A stretch of DNA of 64,000 nt, taken from contig NC_133648.1 in NCBI RefSeq assembly GCF_009905375.1, positions 90,088,631-90,152,630 of the forward strand, in the 5' to 3' direction. The notes below the pieces were generated by a model that ran no database searches, was not told the origin of the DNA, and saw only the letters and a list, made by a program, of their open reading frames with translations. This document shows, in pieces, positions 11,352-23,596 of this stretch (positions are counted from its first letter, which is position 1; each line of letters begins with the position of its first letter). Source of the stretch: Apium graveolens (taxonomy: Eukaryota; Streptophyta; Magnoliopsida; Apiales; Apiaceae). The translations under genes were made by a program, and so were the position numbers.

Positions 11352-11942
11352 GATACTGATAATTTTTTTTTGGGAAATTCAACGTTAGGTCACAATCATA
11401 CATAAAATTGTGCCTTGCACAGTTTCTATAATGGGGAGAATGTATCTCACAATTCTATTTTATTATGATAGTTCTAATAAGAAGTGCAGTAATAATAACG
11501 ATAAAAATAGTGATCTCATCACTAAGGAACTGAACTAAAAGGAAAAAAATATATACATAATGCGAGAAATACATAGTTTGATCTGGTCAAAAGTACAACA
11601 GTTCTACAACCATCTGCCCAAAAGTGATACACAAGAGTCTATCTGTCTAGTCAGAGAAAGGGATGTTATATACAAGTCAACTATCCCGGAAAATTGGCTC
11701 TTACTATGGCCTTGACTAATTAGACGACTAGACTACCCCATCACTGGTCCTGAATCACACACCGGAGCGGGTCAGCTCCCACACCCTTTCCATCGCACGA
11801 CGGAAAATATAGTCAGCCTGCCTCCTAGAGATCCTGCCATGCATGTCCCCTGGAGTGATCGGAGTCTCGTACGGGCCGTGAGCTCTATCCCATTCAGCTC
11901 CCTCCTCAGGGATCGGGGTATGGTAGCTCTGGCCTTATAAGC
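11352..11942 (-). other. Gypsy A leader between leader ORF and gag
   Basis: About 590 bases without a convincing coding frame, containing a poly-T/poly-A run right before the gag ATG. Likely untranslated leader and packaging region. I see no further feature. Confidence 0.5.
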
Positions 11943-12413
11943 TCAGGCACGCCGACCAACCCTCTCCACCTCCAACTCCCTCCTGACCTCATCCAGCCGG
12001 GCCTCAGCAACAGCCACTCGAGTCCTCAATACATCCTGAACATAGTCGTGAGCTAATAAAGACTGCCTATGGGCAGGGTCGAGAGGTGGTGAATCCGGAG
12101 CCGCTGGGGGTGCCTCCTCGGTCTGCCTAGGCTCGGGAGTATGGGTCTCAGAGCTGTCATCATAGGGTCTCCAAGATAGTGGTGCAGGGGTAGGAGCTCT
12201 GACCACCGGGAGTGAGGGTAAAGGGGTACCAGTGTACTCTACCATAGCTCCGACATGCTACTCAGCCACTAGGACCTCATCCGGGCCCTCCTCATCTGAA
12301 CTCACAGTAACCTCCGTCTCTGACTCCTCTGAGGGGTCCTCCTCCTCCTCCATCTCAGGCTCCTCCTGATCCTCGGCATCTAGCAGTGCCTCATCATGCT
12401 CACGCTCGAACAT
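11943..12413 (-). pseudogene. Gypsy A leader ORF, acidic protein, one stop
   Basis: Between PBS and gag a minus frame opens at ATG 12413 (MFEREHDEALLDAEDQEE) and runs about 156 codons to 11943, with one in-frame TAG at 12258-12260. The first third is Glu/Asp-rich; the middle is Pro/Thr-rich; the end is an Arg/Glu helix likely to form a coiled coil (VAEARLDEVRRELEVERVG). GC content is clearly above that of the surroundings. Gypsy B and gypsy C have counterparts at the same place. I do not recognise a known domain and give no function. Confidence 0.6.
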
Positions 12414-12608
12414 CTCTGGGTCCTCTATCTCATGTGCCTACATATTAAACGAGCTAAGTTACTATCATGATACTTATAAGGGTTCCGTTATGGGTTTTAA
12501 CTATCAGTGCTACTTTAAGTAATCCGACTATGAACTTGGCAAGAGTTCTTATTATCTTTGTGAGTTTATTATTATATCGTCGCATCATCTCTGAGGTTTA
12601 TAACGCTT

Positions 12609-12620
12609 GCTCTGATACCA
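12609..12620 (-). other. Gypsy A primer-binding site (initiator Met tRNA)
   Basis: Minus strand TGGTATCAGAGC, four bases after the LTR edge at 12625. Complementary to the 3' end of initiator Met tRNA. Confidence 0.93.
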
Positions 12621-12633
12621 TTTTTGTAACACC

Positions 12634-12659
12634 CCCAGATCCGGGGTCGGGGATCTGGG
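12634..12659 (-). other. Terminal hairpin of the gypsy A LTR
   Basis: 12634-12642 (CCCAGATCC) pairs perfectly with 12651-12659 (GGATCTGGG), leaving an 8-base loop. It lies nine bases inside the LTR end next to the PBS. The two gypsy C LTR ends keep a stem here with other bases and a similar CCGACCCC loop. Confidence 0.7.
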
Positions 12660-13589
12660 TCGCCACGGTCTTTCTTTCCACAATATCACTTAACTTAATT
12701 AATAATAAATAACCTCATGCGGTGACCCCACAATAAGACACACCACAACATGTTATAGTCTCAGAGATGAAATTGAAATAAGTACAAGTCCTTGAATCCA
12801 CAATTTAAAAGTTATTACAACCCAAAATGATTACTTGATAAGTTTACAGTTAATTGCCATTATCTGCCACAAGTTCTAATTATACATAATTGATTCCCAA
12901 AAGTAGAATGCCTGATCTACAAATAGATCTACCTCTGCAGCTATAACAACTACAATATCAATGGGAAGACGCGGGACGCTTCCCACGCGCTTGCGCTGGG
13001 TCTGCTTGAGTCTGGCCATCTTTCCTAACTGTTGTTGTGTGATGAAGAAATGAAGCAAGAGTGAGCATTATAGCTCGCAAGATAATATATAGTGTAAACA
13101 ATAATGCAAGTATCTAAATGGATAACTTACTAGAACCCTTTATAAAGTGTAAGGTAATTACTTACTGGATATAAGCTTAAAGGAAGATGAAGTTATCAAT
13201 TACTTCATTCTACTTATACCATTTTAGAAAACTACTTGAACTACCACTGTTCAAAGTATAATAGGTTTCAAAAGGTCATCCCATAGATGAGACCACAAGT
13301 TAAGACTTGAATAGATTCAATCTTTGAAATATTATTGAATGAAAGGAAGTTACGAGATACTTTATTAAGTCCCGATATATATATCCACATATATATATCT
13401 CTTATATATTTCCTGGAAACCTCTGTCATGTAAAGTATGAACAGAGTTTGTAATATCCAATGAATTTTGGAAAGAAAAGAATTTTGGCATAAACCCGATA
13501 TCTTGCTGATCAGGCAAAGATTCCAATAAGTAACCTTTTCTACTAGTAGATGGATGAATCCCCTACCGGTCATCACCCTGGCCTCATTA

Positions 13590-13690
13590 GGACCTTGTGC
13601 TGGACCGCCACCCGGCCTCTTACGCGTTGATGGGCTGCCACCCAGCCACTTACACTTTGATAGACCGTACCCCGGCCTGTCGCTTATGCC
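13590..13690 (-). repeat. GC-rich tandem subrepeats in gypsy A LTR
   Basis: Three degenerate units of about 35-40 bases, each built as tgg/ga-ccg-ccacccggcc-tcttacg. The matching unit in gypsy C appears at 45860-45960 and 47920-48010 as AGTGGCTCAGTGGGAGTCCA repeats. Confidence 0.6.
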
Positions 13691-14179
13691 GACTCAATTA
13701 GATGGACTTACTTCCCGAACGTTGGGTAAGTAATCAATTCATTTATCAAAACAACAACCTTGTTGCGAATATAAAATACACCACAGAGTCGGATCCCTCA
13801 GGTTTTGAGCGAGTATTTAAATCCCCTTCGAAAGGAGGATCTTAAATATAAAAATGAGTTTTGGGATCCGCCCTAACTTTTAAAAATCATTTTGAAGACT
13901 CGAAAACATTTTTAAGAATGTTTGGAGTAATGCTGATTTAATAAAATAGATCAGTCCCAATATATTAGAAACTATCTGAATATTATTACTTAAATTATAT
14001 TCCCATAAAGAATAATCTTTATAAAAAATTATTGAGGTAGAAGTTTTAAAACTCATACTTGAAATGAATAATAAATAACCAAAGATATACTTATACGAAA
14101 GTACAATCTTTATTTGAATAATCGAAAATAAGTTTGATTATCGAAACATTATTCTTTAATAAAATAAAGAATATTATTT

Positions 14180-14300
14180 AGTAAATAAGCGGAGTCATAA
14201 GTCCTCGAATGAATATTCAAAATAATATTCATTAAATAGAATAAACGGAGTCATAAGTCCTCGAATGAATATTCAAGATAATATTCATTAATAAAAATAA
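14180..14300 (-). repeat. Duplicated 64-base unit in gypsy A LTR
   Basis: Two direct copies of a unit beginning ggagtcataagtcctcgaat and containing the palindromic-looking atattcaaaataatattcat. The counterpart in gypsy C (45280-45350, 47330-47410) is also duplicated. Confidence 0.65.
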
Positions 14301-16441
14301 AGTTATCGAATAAACCTTATTCGATTAATAGTTTTGAAAACTATATCTATATATATATATAAATATATATATAATATACTCGGGAACATCGACTCCCGGT
14401 TTTAGAAAATGTTCGCCTTTGGGTCCCCTATACTAAGGGTATACGCAACTACTGCTTATCTCTAGCATAGGTATTATGCAATTATAAGCATTGGAATCAA
14501 CAGATAGATATCAAGATTATGAAACAGACATGCATATAAACCATATCAACATGCTCCAATATATCGCAAGATTTTCTAATTAACCATCATGCATCTATCA
14601 CAAGATAATACATATACATGTATACATCACAACAACAGTATAACAGGTAGAAAACTTGTCTGGGCGACTGGGGGTGATAAAAGGCTTGGGACGAGTCGGG
14701 TAACCTATAAACAACAAATAAGTTGGAATTAAACCAAAGTCGCTTATGAATCTATACTTTCACCAATTAGACCCTAACGTTCGCTTTTGCGCTTAACGAC
14801 TCACTTAAGTCGCTCGAGTACCCTTGGCTCCACCATTTTTAATAAATTAACCATTAAGAGTTTTAAGGCGATTCTTTCGCGAGTACCCTAAGCCACTTTA
14901 CATAATTATTTCATAATCCAATTAGTCATTTAAGGGCCTTAACCAAGGTTTCAAAGTAAGGCGAGGGGTAATGGTTCGGTCGCGAAACACCGTTACTTAA
15001 AACGATCGTTTCTCCTAAACCGTACATCGGATTCAAGCGAACCACATATCAAAACGAAGCTCGTAACATGAAATATCTAATCATGGCAATGGTAAAAACC
15101 TAACAGTGAGTTAACGGGTCCTGCTATTAAGAACAAAAATAGTCTAAAGTAAATCGGGCATTACGACGGCTATGTTTACGCGATTACCAAATTTTATACT
15201 ACTCCAAATCAATCCACAATCAACCCACAATCATTATTACAACCAAACTCCATCCATACACTACTACCACAGCCCCAACATCTCAAGATTTCCAATTTAT
15301 ACTACTTCTCAATCATGAACTAAGAGCTTACTTAAGTTCATTAACTAATAATCAAGATTTACAACTCCAAAAACATCACAAAACCAACCAATCTCTAAAT
15401 ACACAATAATCATGCCTCTCATGAACTATACTACTTATAACAAGCTCTTAACATTCAATAATAATGCTAGGTTAAGAGATTATACCTTCCTTGAGAGTAG
15501 GAGTAACTAATGAGCTTGAAACAACCTTGGAAAATCCTTACTAAAGCTTTATCTAAACAAAAACACTAGATCAAACTTTCAAGTTCTAGAAAAACACTAT
15601 TCACTCTCTTCTTCCATGAATTATTGGAAGAGATTGTGAAGGAATTTGAAGCTTAGATTCATAGGATATCTATATCTATGTACAAGGAACCTTAAATAAT
15701 TACCTCACTAATTAACAAGGCTTGGAACTTGAATTTGAATTTTTTCTTCTTTGAAAAAAAGATGAAGCCGAGAGCTTCTTGTTGGAAAGGTGAAGTCAAC
15801 TTTGTGTTTTGTGTTTTTGATTTGTTTTGCTTGGTTGTTTTGTTTTTGTTTTGTTTAATTAACCTTTTAACCATGGTAAAATTTGTGTGGCTTGTAATCA
15901 ACCAACAATTCCTTCTCTTTTGGTCATGCTTATGTCATCCTCCTATGTCATCTTCCCACACTTGTCCTCTTCTTGTTGGTGTGATGAAATCATCATCACT
16001 AACCTCTTTGATTAACTCCTAATTTCTTGGCTAATGATCGCTGATCTGTTATACGGTTCGCTTAACTTTTGTTTTCGTTTATCGTTTGAGGGATCATACC
16101 CGGGATCTTATTACTTGGGTTCCCTTAACCTTTCTCGATACATTATATTCCTTTTATGATCCTCTCTTATAATCCTTGAATTTAAATCCTTTTTATCCTG
16201 TTACCTTATACTCAATTATTTCGGTATCTGGTGGATTTTCGGGAAAAATCAAAGTGTTCGAATTTGGATTCTGACGATATTTACATACACTTATATACCA
16301 TATAGAGTACTAATAGGATCTCAGAATAACAATAAAAGAACCTCTACAAAGTGTGGTATGAAAAGTTTCCTTATTCAGCATAATCAGCAAAATCACTATT
16401 CATAAGGGTTACAAAAAGTCCAAAATTTTGGGGTTATTACA

Positions 16442-19328
16442 CACATCCCATTGGAATATCACTTTCATCTATTTCACCTTCCTCCAGTTCCTCTTCAGAG
16501 AATAAGGGTCTTGGAGCATATATCTGAGACAACCGATTTTTCTGAGTTGCAATTATTTGGCTCAGATGTCCTGATTGTTCCCCCTGAGATGTTGCACTTT
16601 CCTTAGTGAATCTTTCTTTGAGGATCACCTTTTCATCAATTCCCTCTTCTTGCTCTTCCCTTATCTCATCTCCAAATTCATCATAGGCAACTCCAGTAGT
16701 CTGAAAGGCATCTTGAAGTAGATCAACAACAATGGCTACTTTTTCTTATTCTTCTACCCTTTTCTCCCCCTCAGTTGGATTATCCTTCAGAGCTGGTGTT
16801 GATTGAGCATGTAAGGTCGAGACAGGGATCTCAAGAGAAACATGAAGTTGCTTACTGATTGAGGTCATTGGCCCAATACTGGCAAGAGCTGCTTCAGAGG
16901 AGACCGGGATCGGCGCTTGCTTGCTAACTGAGAGCTTTGGCTCAGTATTGGCAATTGCCTTTCCTTTTCCTGTGTGAGATAGAGATCGCTCAACGAATTC
17001 CCATAAACTTGTGAATGCTGCTTGCTGATGTTCAAGTTGATCGGAAAGACTGGCGATTTGATGATCCCTAAGAGATAATTCTTCCTGGAAATGTTGGTCT
17101 TTAAGAGCCAGTTGTTCTTTGAGATAACCGTCTTTGAAAGCCAGCTGCTCTTCAAGATAGGATTTGGTGACATATTTTGATAGATCTATGGGTGTATTTT
17201 GGATGGTAGGTGTCTCACAGGCTTCTCACAGTGTATCACTCATCACTCTAACACTCGGTTTGGGGTGATGTGTTTCACTCGTTCTCACATGTGCACTCCG
17301 CTCAGAGCTCCGAGTTCCAAATGTACCTGCAGAAGACACTGGAGCTATCCTTATGGAGGTCAGCAGTAGTGCAATGGGAGTTCACAATTCCCGATCCTTG
17401 TCTGAGACAAGTTTCCTGTCATCATTAGATGACTCATCCAGAGTTAGAATCTCTGGGAGGAGCACTGGGGCCGTCATATTTGGCGTCTGATCCCCAGCTT
17501 CCCCTTGTATATGTGAAGATACATTCCCCTTAGGCTCACTAGTTAAATCTAGTTCATTGCCAATGGGTTGTCGATCCGCGCCTATGTCCGATCCACTATC
17601 CGCAGATGCATCCAGGGTTATAAATCCTGGGGAGGTAAGTGTTGTGCTAGATTTGGTAGCGATTACAACACTCTCTCGTAACACCTGTGAAGGCAGTTGA
17701 TCCATTGAGGGACCTCGAATGGGATATTCTAACCGTAAAATGGTTGAATGCCCTGTTTCCGTTAATACTTCCTCACCAAAAAGAACTCTTCTTATCGACT
17801 TATTTAAAGCTTCAAGAGCTTGAAGATTGGAGAGTGTGTTTGACTCATTACAGGATGCCTTGGCCGACGGGCGAATTTCAATAGACCCACCTTGTTGAGA
17901 AGATGAATCCAGTAACTGTTTATGTGCCTTTTTAGCCAGTGTATCCTTTTGGGAAGATACATGGAGGGTTACAGTTGTCTCAGAGGGATACTACTTTTCT
18001 TCATTGGAGACAGAGCCGTGGGTTCTCTCAAAGTACCTTCCTTATTTGTTGCATCTAGTGTAGTTTCTCCCTCTATATACATTGGGTCCTTGTACTCCAG
18101 GGTTTTGGCTAAGAGAGTTGAAGGTGTTTGATTGGGCTCTAGAGGGTGGTTATGAATATTGGGGTATGCCAAACTCACCACCTCTCTTATCTACTTGTTC
18201 AACAAGCAGCTGTGTGTGATAAGTGCCAACTTGTAATTGATCTATACTAATGAAATCAGAGCATGCTTTATAAGTATCACTCATAGCAGATGTACCCAGA
18301 CCTGATAAAGCTGGTTTATAGATAGATGTATTTGAGTGGGTAGACTCAACAACTTCTGGAGGTTGTCTAGCAGCTTCAGGTTGAGATTGTTGAGCATTTT
18401 CAGGTACAGCTTCTTGCTATGGTTCAACTTCAATCTCTGCTTGATCAACTTCCTCAGGCTCAGGTTGATCTGCTTCTTCGTGTGCATTCTCTTTATGTGC
18501 ATGAACAATGTTCTCTTATTATGCATCATCAGCTTGAGGCTCACCTTCATTGTCTTTATTTTCATGTTGAGCAGTGATAATGGCAAAGACATCTGTCATA
18601 TAATCTGTTAGGAAAGCAATATTTGCATTTGGATAGTTTCCTTTTATGTGCAACTTAGTCACTATCAACGGGGACATGATAGGAGAATCTTCAAAGATGT
18701 CACTGTGAGTTGATGCCTTTTATGCTTCTAACAGTTTTCCATTGAGCACAATCTGAAGAAACCTTGTATATAAGATATAGTTGTGATCCTGAAATTGGTT
18801 CTCCAAAATGTGTTTCATGAATACACGCCCAAAGTTGATGCGAAGATTATTTGCAACAACAACACCAACAATTTGATTGAAATAAGTCAGTCCATGGAAT
18901 CCACCGGTCTTGGGAGCCAAGCAGTGAGACAATATGTTGAAGAACAAATTCCATTTCATGGGAAGGTGACTCTTGTTGAAGTGTTTAGGAAAATCGTCAT
19001 CCCCTATTAATGTGCTTCTTATACATCGGAAGAAACTAAATATTTCCCAGTCAAGTGGAATGGCATCAAAGTTATCACGAGGTAGCTGAAGATGTTCATT
19101 TAAATCCTCTTCTGTGATTCTGATGGTCTCATTTCCAATTACAAAAGAAAAGGCCAGTTGATCGTTAGCAGAGGAGTTTGTTGTTGTTCTGTGCACATGC
19201 CTAAGAAGTTGAACATTTAATTTGACATTAGTAGTTAATGCGAAGTGCACAATGGAGTGTTCATTTAGAAAACGGATCCATGTCTCAAAATGGGCCATTT
19301 TAACTGGATCACATTCAATAATTGACAC
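16442..19328 (-). pseudogene. Copia B third ORF (retrotransposon-associated), broken
   Basis: Starts at ATG 19328. The first 202 codons (to 18720) are intact and form a globular-looking domain: FETWIRFLNEHSIVHFALT, then ITEEDLNEHLQLPRDN, MKWNLFFNILSHCLAPKTGG, RINFGRVFMKHILENQF and LYTRFLQIVLNGK. From memory this pattern (W-x-F-x-H-ILxCL, NxxFxxxxxxxM, RFLQxxL) recurs in SIRE-type elements of asterids, often annotated as hypothetical. Downstream pieces at 18592-18281, 18181-17969, 17705-17382, 17173-16865 and 16628-16437 are Ser/Glu/Gln-rich, low-complexity, in shifting frames. Gypsy A cuts it at 16441. Function is unknown; it sits where env-like genes are placed in SIRE elements, but I see no signal peptide or membrane segment. 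Confidence 0.72.
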
Positions 19329-19793
19329 AATTTTTTTTTAGAATCTGAATTTTGTCCGCCATTTAATTAAAATGAGAATAAAATTTGGATTTAAAACAAA
19401 TAAATTTGTGCCCTCCGAATTATAAACTAAAACAAATTGACCAAACTTGAAACACACTTTAAAAATTAACCAAACAAGGCCCAACAACAAATTAAATTAA
19501 AATCAACCCAATTAACAAATTATGCCAAACAAAGCCTTAAGCCAAAAGCTAGGGTAATTCGATCTCCACAAATATCCGGTGAAATTTGTTGATTTTGGTA
19601 TCAAACTAATCCTTGTGATCCGGACTTTCAAAATCTTCAAAAATTACAAATTCTGGCAGAGTTTTGTTAAGGATTTGATTGAAATAAAATTTTCTTCCTC
19701 ACTTGTGACTTGTATAGTGTGTATGTAACTGAAAAATGTCGACTTGTATGTATATATACTCACAGTTAAGAAATCACAAAGTTATGAAGTGAT
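19329..19793 (-). other. Copia B spacer upstream of third ORF
   Basis: AT-rich stretch with no frame that looks coding. It lies between the hairpin array and the ATG of the third ORF and may hold the leader of a subgenomic RNA. I see no firm promoter. Confidence 0.5.
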
Positions 19794-20158
19794 GTGTGGC
19801 GACTAAGGGTTTCAGGGTTCTCATGTGGCGACCAGCGAGTAGGGTATGCTCTTTGTGGCGACCACAGGAGAGACTTAGAGTATTCCAAGGTGACTCTCTG
19901 TGGCGACCACAAGAGACTCATTTAGAATTTTCTAAGGTGACTCTCTGTGGCGACCACAGGAGGGACACTTAGATTTTTCTAAGTCCAAACTCTCTGTGGC
20001 GACCACAGTAGAGTTACTTAGAATTTTCTAAGTCAAAACTCTCTGTGGCGACCACAGTAGAGTTACTTAGAATTTTCTAAGTCAAAACTCTCTGTGGCGA
20101 CCACAAGAGAGTGACTTAGAAATTTTTAAGTCCAGAACCCTTTGTGTGGCGACCATAT
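19794..20158 (-). repeat. Tandem array of TGTGGCGACC(ACA) units, copia B 3' region
   Basis: Nine copies of TGTGGCGACC spaced about 28-52 bases. The central copies form a near-exact 49-base unit; two adjacent units (about 19991-20088) are identical. Each unit holds two palindromes: CTCTCTGTGG...CCACAGTAGAG around CGA, and ACTTAGAATTTTCTAAGT. A weaker version of the motif (CTATGGCGACCA) fills the U3 of the LTR. Confidence 0.9.
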
Positions 20159-20418
20159 CCCTCTGTGCTACTGTTATTATTATCTTAACATATTCTTTTA
20201 AATATTTGTACATTTAAAAGATGTTAAAAAAATAATGAATCACAATTATTTTTCACTACTTATAATATTATTATCATTACATTGATAATATTATATTTTT
20301 ATGAAAAATGATTATGCTGCAATTTTTTTTAAAATTAATTTCAATGAACCCCTTTAGATATTAATTACTTAAAGTCCACTGAAATTAAATTTCATAATTT
20401 TATCAATATGAATGTGCT

Positions 20419-20420
<2 letters not shown>

Positions 20421-20451
<31 letters not shown>
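20421..20451. repeat. (TA)n microsatellite
   Basis: About 31 bases of alternating A and T in the copia B 3' spacer. Confidence 0.95.
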
Positions 20452-20456
<5 letters not shown>

Positions 20457-20588
20457 GATGCAAGCACATAAATGATTGAATTACGAGAAATAATTAATGG
20501 CATGTAAATTCAGATGGTCTTGGAATATTGAAATTTAATAACAACTGAATTCAACCAAGACAAATTGTAGCTTCTGACTTCTAATTTA

Positions 20589-23500
20589 TCAATTAGAAAG
20601 ATTTAACATCCGAAGTTCATTAACCAACTTAGAGAAAGTGTTTTCATCAAGTGGTTTTGTGAAGATGTCTGTAATTTGATCCTCTGTGGGTACAACATGT
20701 AACTCCACAATGCCATTTGTGACATGCCCTCTGATAAAGTGATACATGATATCAATGTGCTTTGTTCTTGAGTGCTGAACTGGGTTGTTTGAGATTGCTA
20801 TTGCACTTGTATTATGACAGAATATTGGAATCTTCGATACCAACAGACTATAATCCCGGAGTTGGTTCCTCATCCACAAGATTTGGGCACAACAGCTTCC
20901 AGCAGCTATGTATTCAGCTTCAACAGTTGATGTGGATACTGAGTGCTTCTTCTTGCTATGCCATGATACCAATCTTCTCCCAAGAAACTGACAGCATCGT
21001 GATGTACTTTTCCGGTCAATCTCATAACCTGCAAAATCTGAATCTGTATAGCCAACTAGGTTAAAACCTGTACCTTTAGGGTACCAAATACCAAGATTTG
21101 GAGTTTCTTTAAGATACCTAATATTCTTTTAACAGCTATAAGATGAGATTTTTTTGGGTCAGCTTGAAACCTAGCACATAAGCATGTTGCAAACTTAATA
21201 TCTAGCCTACTTGCTGTGAGATAAGGTAATGAGCCTATCATACCTCTGTAGCTTGTGATGTCAACTTTCTTACCACTTTTGTCCTGATCAAGCTTAGAGG
21301 TTGTTGGCAAGGGAGTCTTTGCTGGAGTTGAATCTTCCAGATTGTACTTCTTGAGAAGTTCTCTGATATACTTGGATTGACAAATGAATATACCATCTTT
21401 CTTTTGACTCACTTGTAAACCAAGAAAGTAGTTCAACTCTTCCATCATGCTCATTTCGTACTTACTTTGCATTAGCTTAGAAAATCTCTTGCAAAGATCA
21501 TCATTTGTAGAACCAAATATAATATCGTCAACATATACTTGTACTAATATCATATCAGATTTATGCATTTTATGAAACAGAGTTTTATTTATGACACCCC
21601 TAGTAAAACCATTTTCAAGTAAAAACTCAGAAAGAGTGTCATACCATGTCCTTGGAGCTTGCTTAAGACCATAGAGATCTTTGAATAGAAAGTATACAAA
21701 ATCAGCCGGATTTGGATCTTCAAAACCTGGAGGTTGTTCCACATACACTTCTTCTTCTAGCTCCCCATTCAGGAATGCACTCTTTACATCTATTTGATAG
21801 ACTTTGAAATTTGAATGATCTGCGAATGCCAGAAACATCCTGATTGTCTCAAGTCTACCCATTGGTGCATAGGTTTCATCATAATCTATACCCTCTTCTT
21901 GAGAGTAACCTTAGCTACCAATCTGGCCTTGTTTTTCATTACAATGCCATCTTCATCTAACTTGTTCCTGAATACCCATTTAGTGCCTATGACTAACTTG
22001 TTCTTTGATCGGGGTACCAGCTTCAATACCTTCTGCCTCTCAAACTGATTGAGTTCTTCTTGCATAGCAATAACCCAATCTGGATCTTCAAGTGCCTCAT
22101 CCACTTTCTTAGGTTCCATTTATGAAAGAAACCCTGAAAAGTGACATTCATTCTGAGTGGCATGTCTATTTTTCACTCCTGTGTCAGGATCACCAATAAT
22201 CAACTCAAAGGGATGGTCTATGTTCCAAACTCTTTGTCGAGGCATATAAGATCTTGATATTTCCCCTTGTTCATCCTGATGTTGAGTGTGAATTATAGAT
22301 CCTCTTCCTGCTTCCCCTGAGTTGCTGTCACCATGACTAGATGATTCTGATCTTTATGCAGTAGTTCTTGAAGGTGTTCCTGTATGATTATCATATTCAT
22401 TATTTCCACCATTACTACCACTTGATCCTGAATCAGCATTGCCATGTACTGTAGGTATAGATCTAGCAATCTCAGGTTCTTCTATATCCAAAGGATCATC
22501 TGACAGATTTTCAAATTCTAGAGATTCAGAATCCTTTTCTCTTTACAGGCTTGCTAACTTGGTGTTGTCGAATGTTACATTAAGGCTTTCAATCACCTTC
22601 TGATCAATAATCATATAAACCCCGTAAGCTTTAGATTCCAGAGAATAGCCAAGAAATATGCCTTCTTCTGCTTTAGCATCAAACTTTCCTAGATGCTCAT
22701 TTCCTTCCTTCAACACAAAGCATTTAGCACCAAACACATAAAAGTATTTCAGTGTTGGTTTCTTGTCAGCCATTATCTCATAAGGAGTCTTGTCATTATC
22801 TTTATTAATCAGGGTACAATTTTGAGTGTAACACGCTGTGTTGACATCTTTAACCCAGAAGTAAGTGGGAAGCCTTGATTCACTTAGCATATCTTTTCCA
22901 AGATAGTGACAACACATTCACTGGACCAAATAAGTCCATGTGAATTAACTGAAGAGGTTCAGTTATGCTTGTCATTTCCTTACTTCTGTGTGATACTTTC
23001 TTTGATTTCCCCTTTTCACATGCTTCATAGAGTCCTTCTTGGCAGAATTCCATCTGTGGCAGTCCTCTCACTAATTCTCTCTTGACCAGAGAGTTCATTA
23101 TCTTGAAGTTCAAGTGCGAGAGCTTCTTGTGACATAGCCAACTTTGTTCTGATGAAGCTTTGCTATAGAAACATCTGATTACTCCATCACAGGTAGACTT
23201 CAAGTCAGCTGCGTACAAATTACCTTTCCTCACTCCCTGTAAAGCAAGCTTCTCATCTTTCCTGTGAGTGATCAAACATCTTTCTCGCCTGAAATTAACA
23301 TTGTATCCTTTCTCACAAAACTGACTAATGCTCAGAAGATTATGCTTCAATCCTTCCACAAGAGAGATGTTTTCAATGATGACATCGCCAATTTCCAAAT
23401 TGCCATATCCCTTAGTAAATCCTTTGCTGTCATCTCCAAAGGTAACTATAGGGCCAATTTTCTCAACCACACATGTGAGCAGGGACTTTTCTCCGGTCAT

Positions 23501-23596
23501 GTATCTAGAACAACCAGTATCCAGAATCCACATGATCTTTTCTTTTCTTACCTTACCCTGCAAACACAGATTGATTAAGAAGACTTTGGTACCCAA
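20589..23596 (-). pseudogene. pol: Copia B pol, deleted integrase core and frameshifts
   Basis: Protease: ILDTGCSRYMTGEK near 23510. The pre-integrase zinc site is damaged (HKKLSH kept, but CDAC has become YEAC). The integrase keeps [12 protein letters not shown] and then jumps near 22900 to MLSESRLPTYFW: most of the catalytic core, with the second D and the E, is missing. The linker to RT carries stops near 22543, 22345 and 22120. RT begins EPKKVDEALEDPDW, shifts frame near 21895, and has [20 protein letters not shown] and YVDDIIFGS. A further shift lies near 21120. RNase H ends the gene (SKKKHSVSTSTVEAEYIAAG, IFCHNTSAIAI), with CDN changed to CHN. Not functional. Confidence 0.9.

Larger units (their letters stand above)
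7362..16441 (-). mobile_element. Gypsy A: Tekay/Del-like Ty3/gypsy retrotransposon, interrupted by copia A
   Basis: Minus element: 5' LTR 16441-12625, PBS 12620-12609, leader ORF, gag, protease, RT, RNase H and integrase down to 7362, where copia A is inserted. Its remaining integrase, any chromodomain and the 3' LTR are beyond the left edge. LTR ends are TGTAATAACCCC...GGGGGTGTTACA. It is inserted in the third ORF of copia B; the flanking bases 16442-16446 (cacat) are the expected duplication, partner not visible. Several in-frame stops in gag-pol and one frameshift in RNase H make it non-autonomous. Confidence 0.92.
12625..16441 (-). mobile_element. Gypsy A 5' LTR (3817 bp)
   Basis: Begins TGTAATAACCCC at 16441 and ends GGGGGTGTTACA at 12625. 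No long ORF is real here; short frames are chance. It contains GC-rich tandem subrepeats (13590-13690), a duplicated 64-base unit (14180-14300), a TA-rich run (14341-14376) and a terminal hairpin (12634-12659). The related plus-strand LTRs of gypsy C (41142-49187) match along the whole length, confirming the boundaries. Confidence 0.92.

Noticed and set aside
11097..11405. Hydrophobic plus-strand frame resembling a membrane protein
   Set aside because: Antisense of the acidic gag start of gypsy A: Glu/Asp codons read backwards give Leu/Phe.
15729..16022. Phe/Leu-rich frame in the gypsy A LTR
   Set aside because: T-rich stretch in the LTR; the same region in the gypsy C LTRs does not keep the frame.
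16442..19328. Envelope-like gene
   Set aside because: Position fits the env-like gene proposed for SIRE elements, but no signal peptide, membrane span or coat motif is visible.
19794..20158. CRISPR-like regular repeats
   Set aside because: The spacers are near-identical parts of a tandem unit, the DNA is plant retrotransposon, and no cas genes are present.
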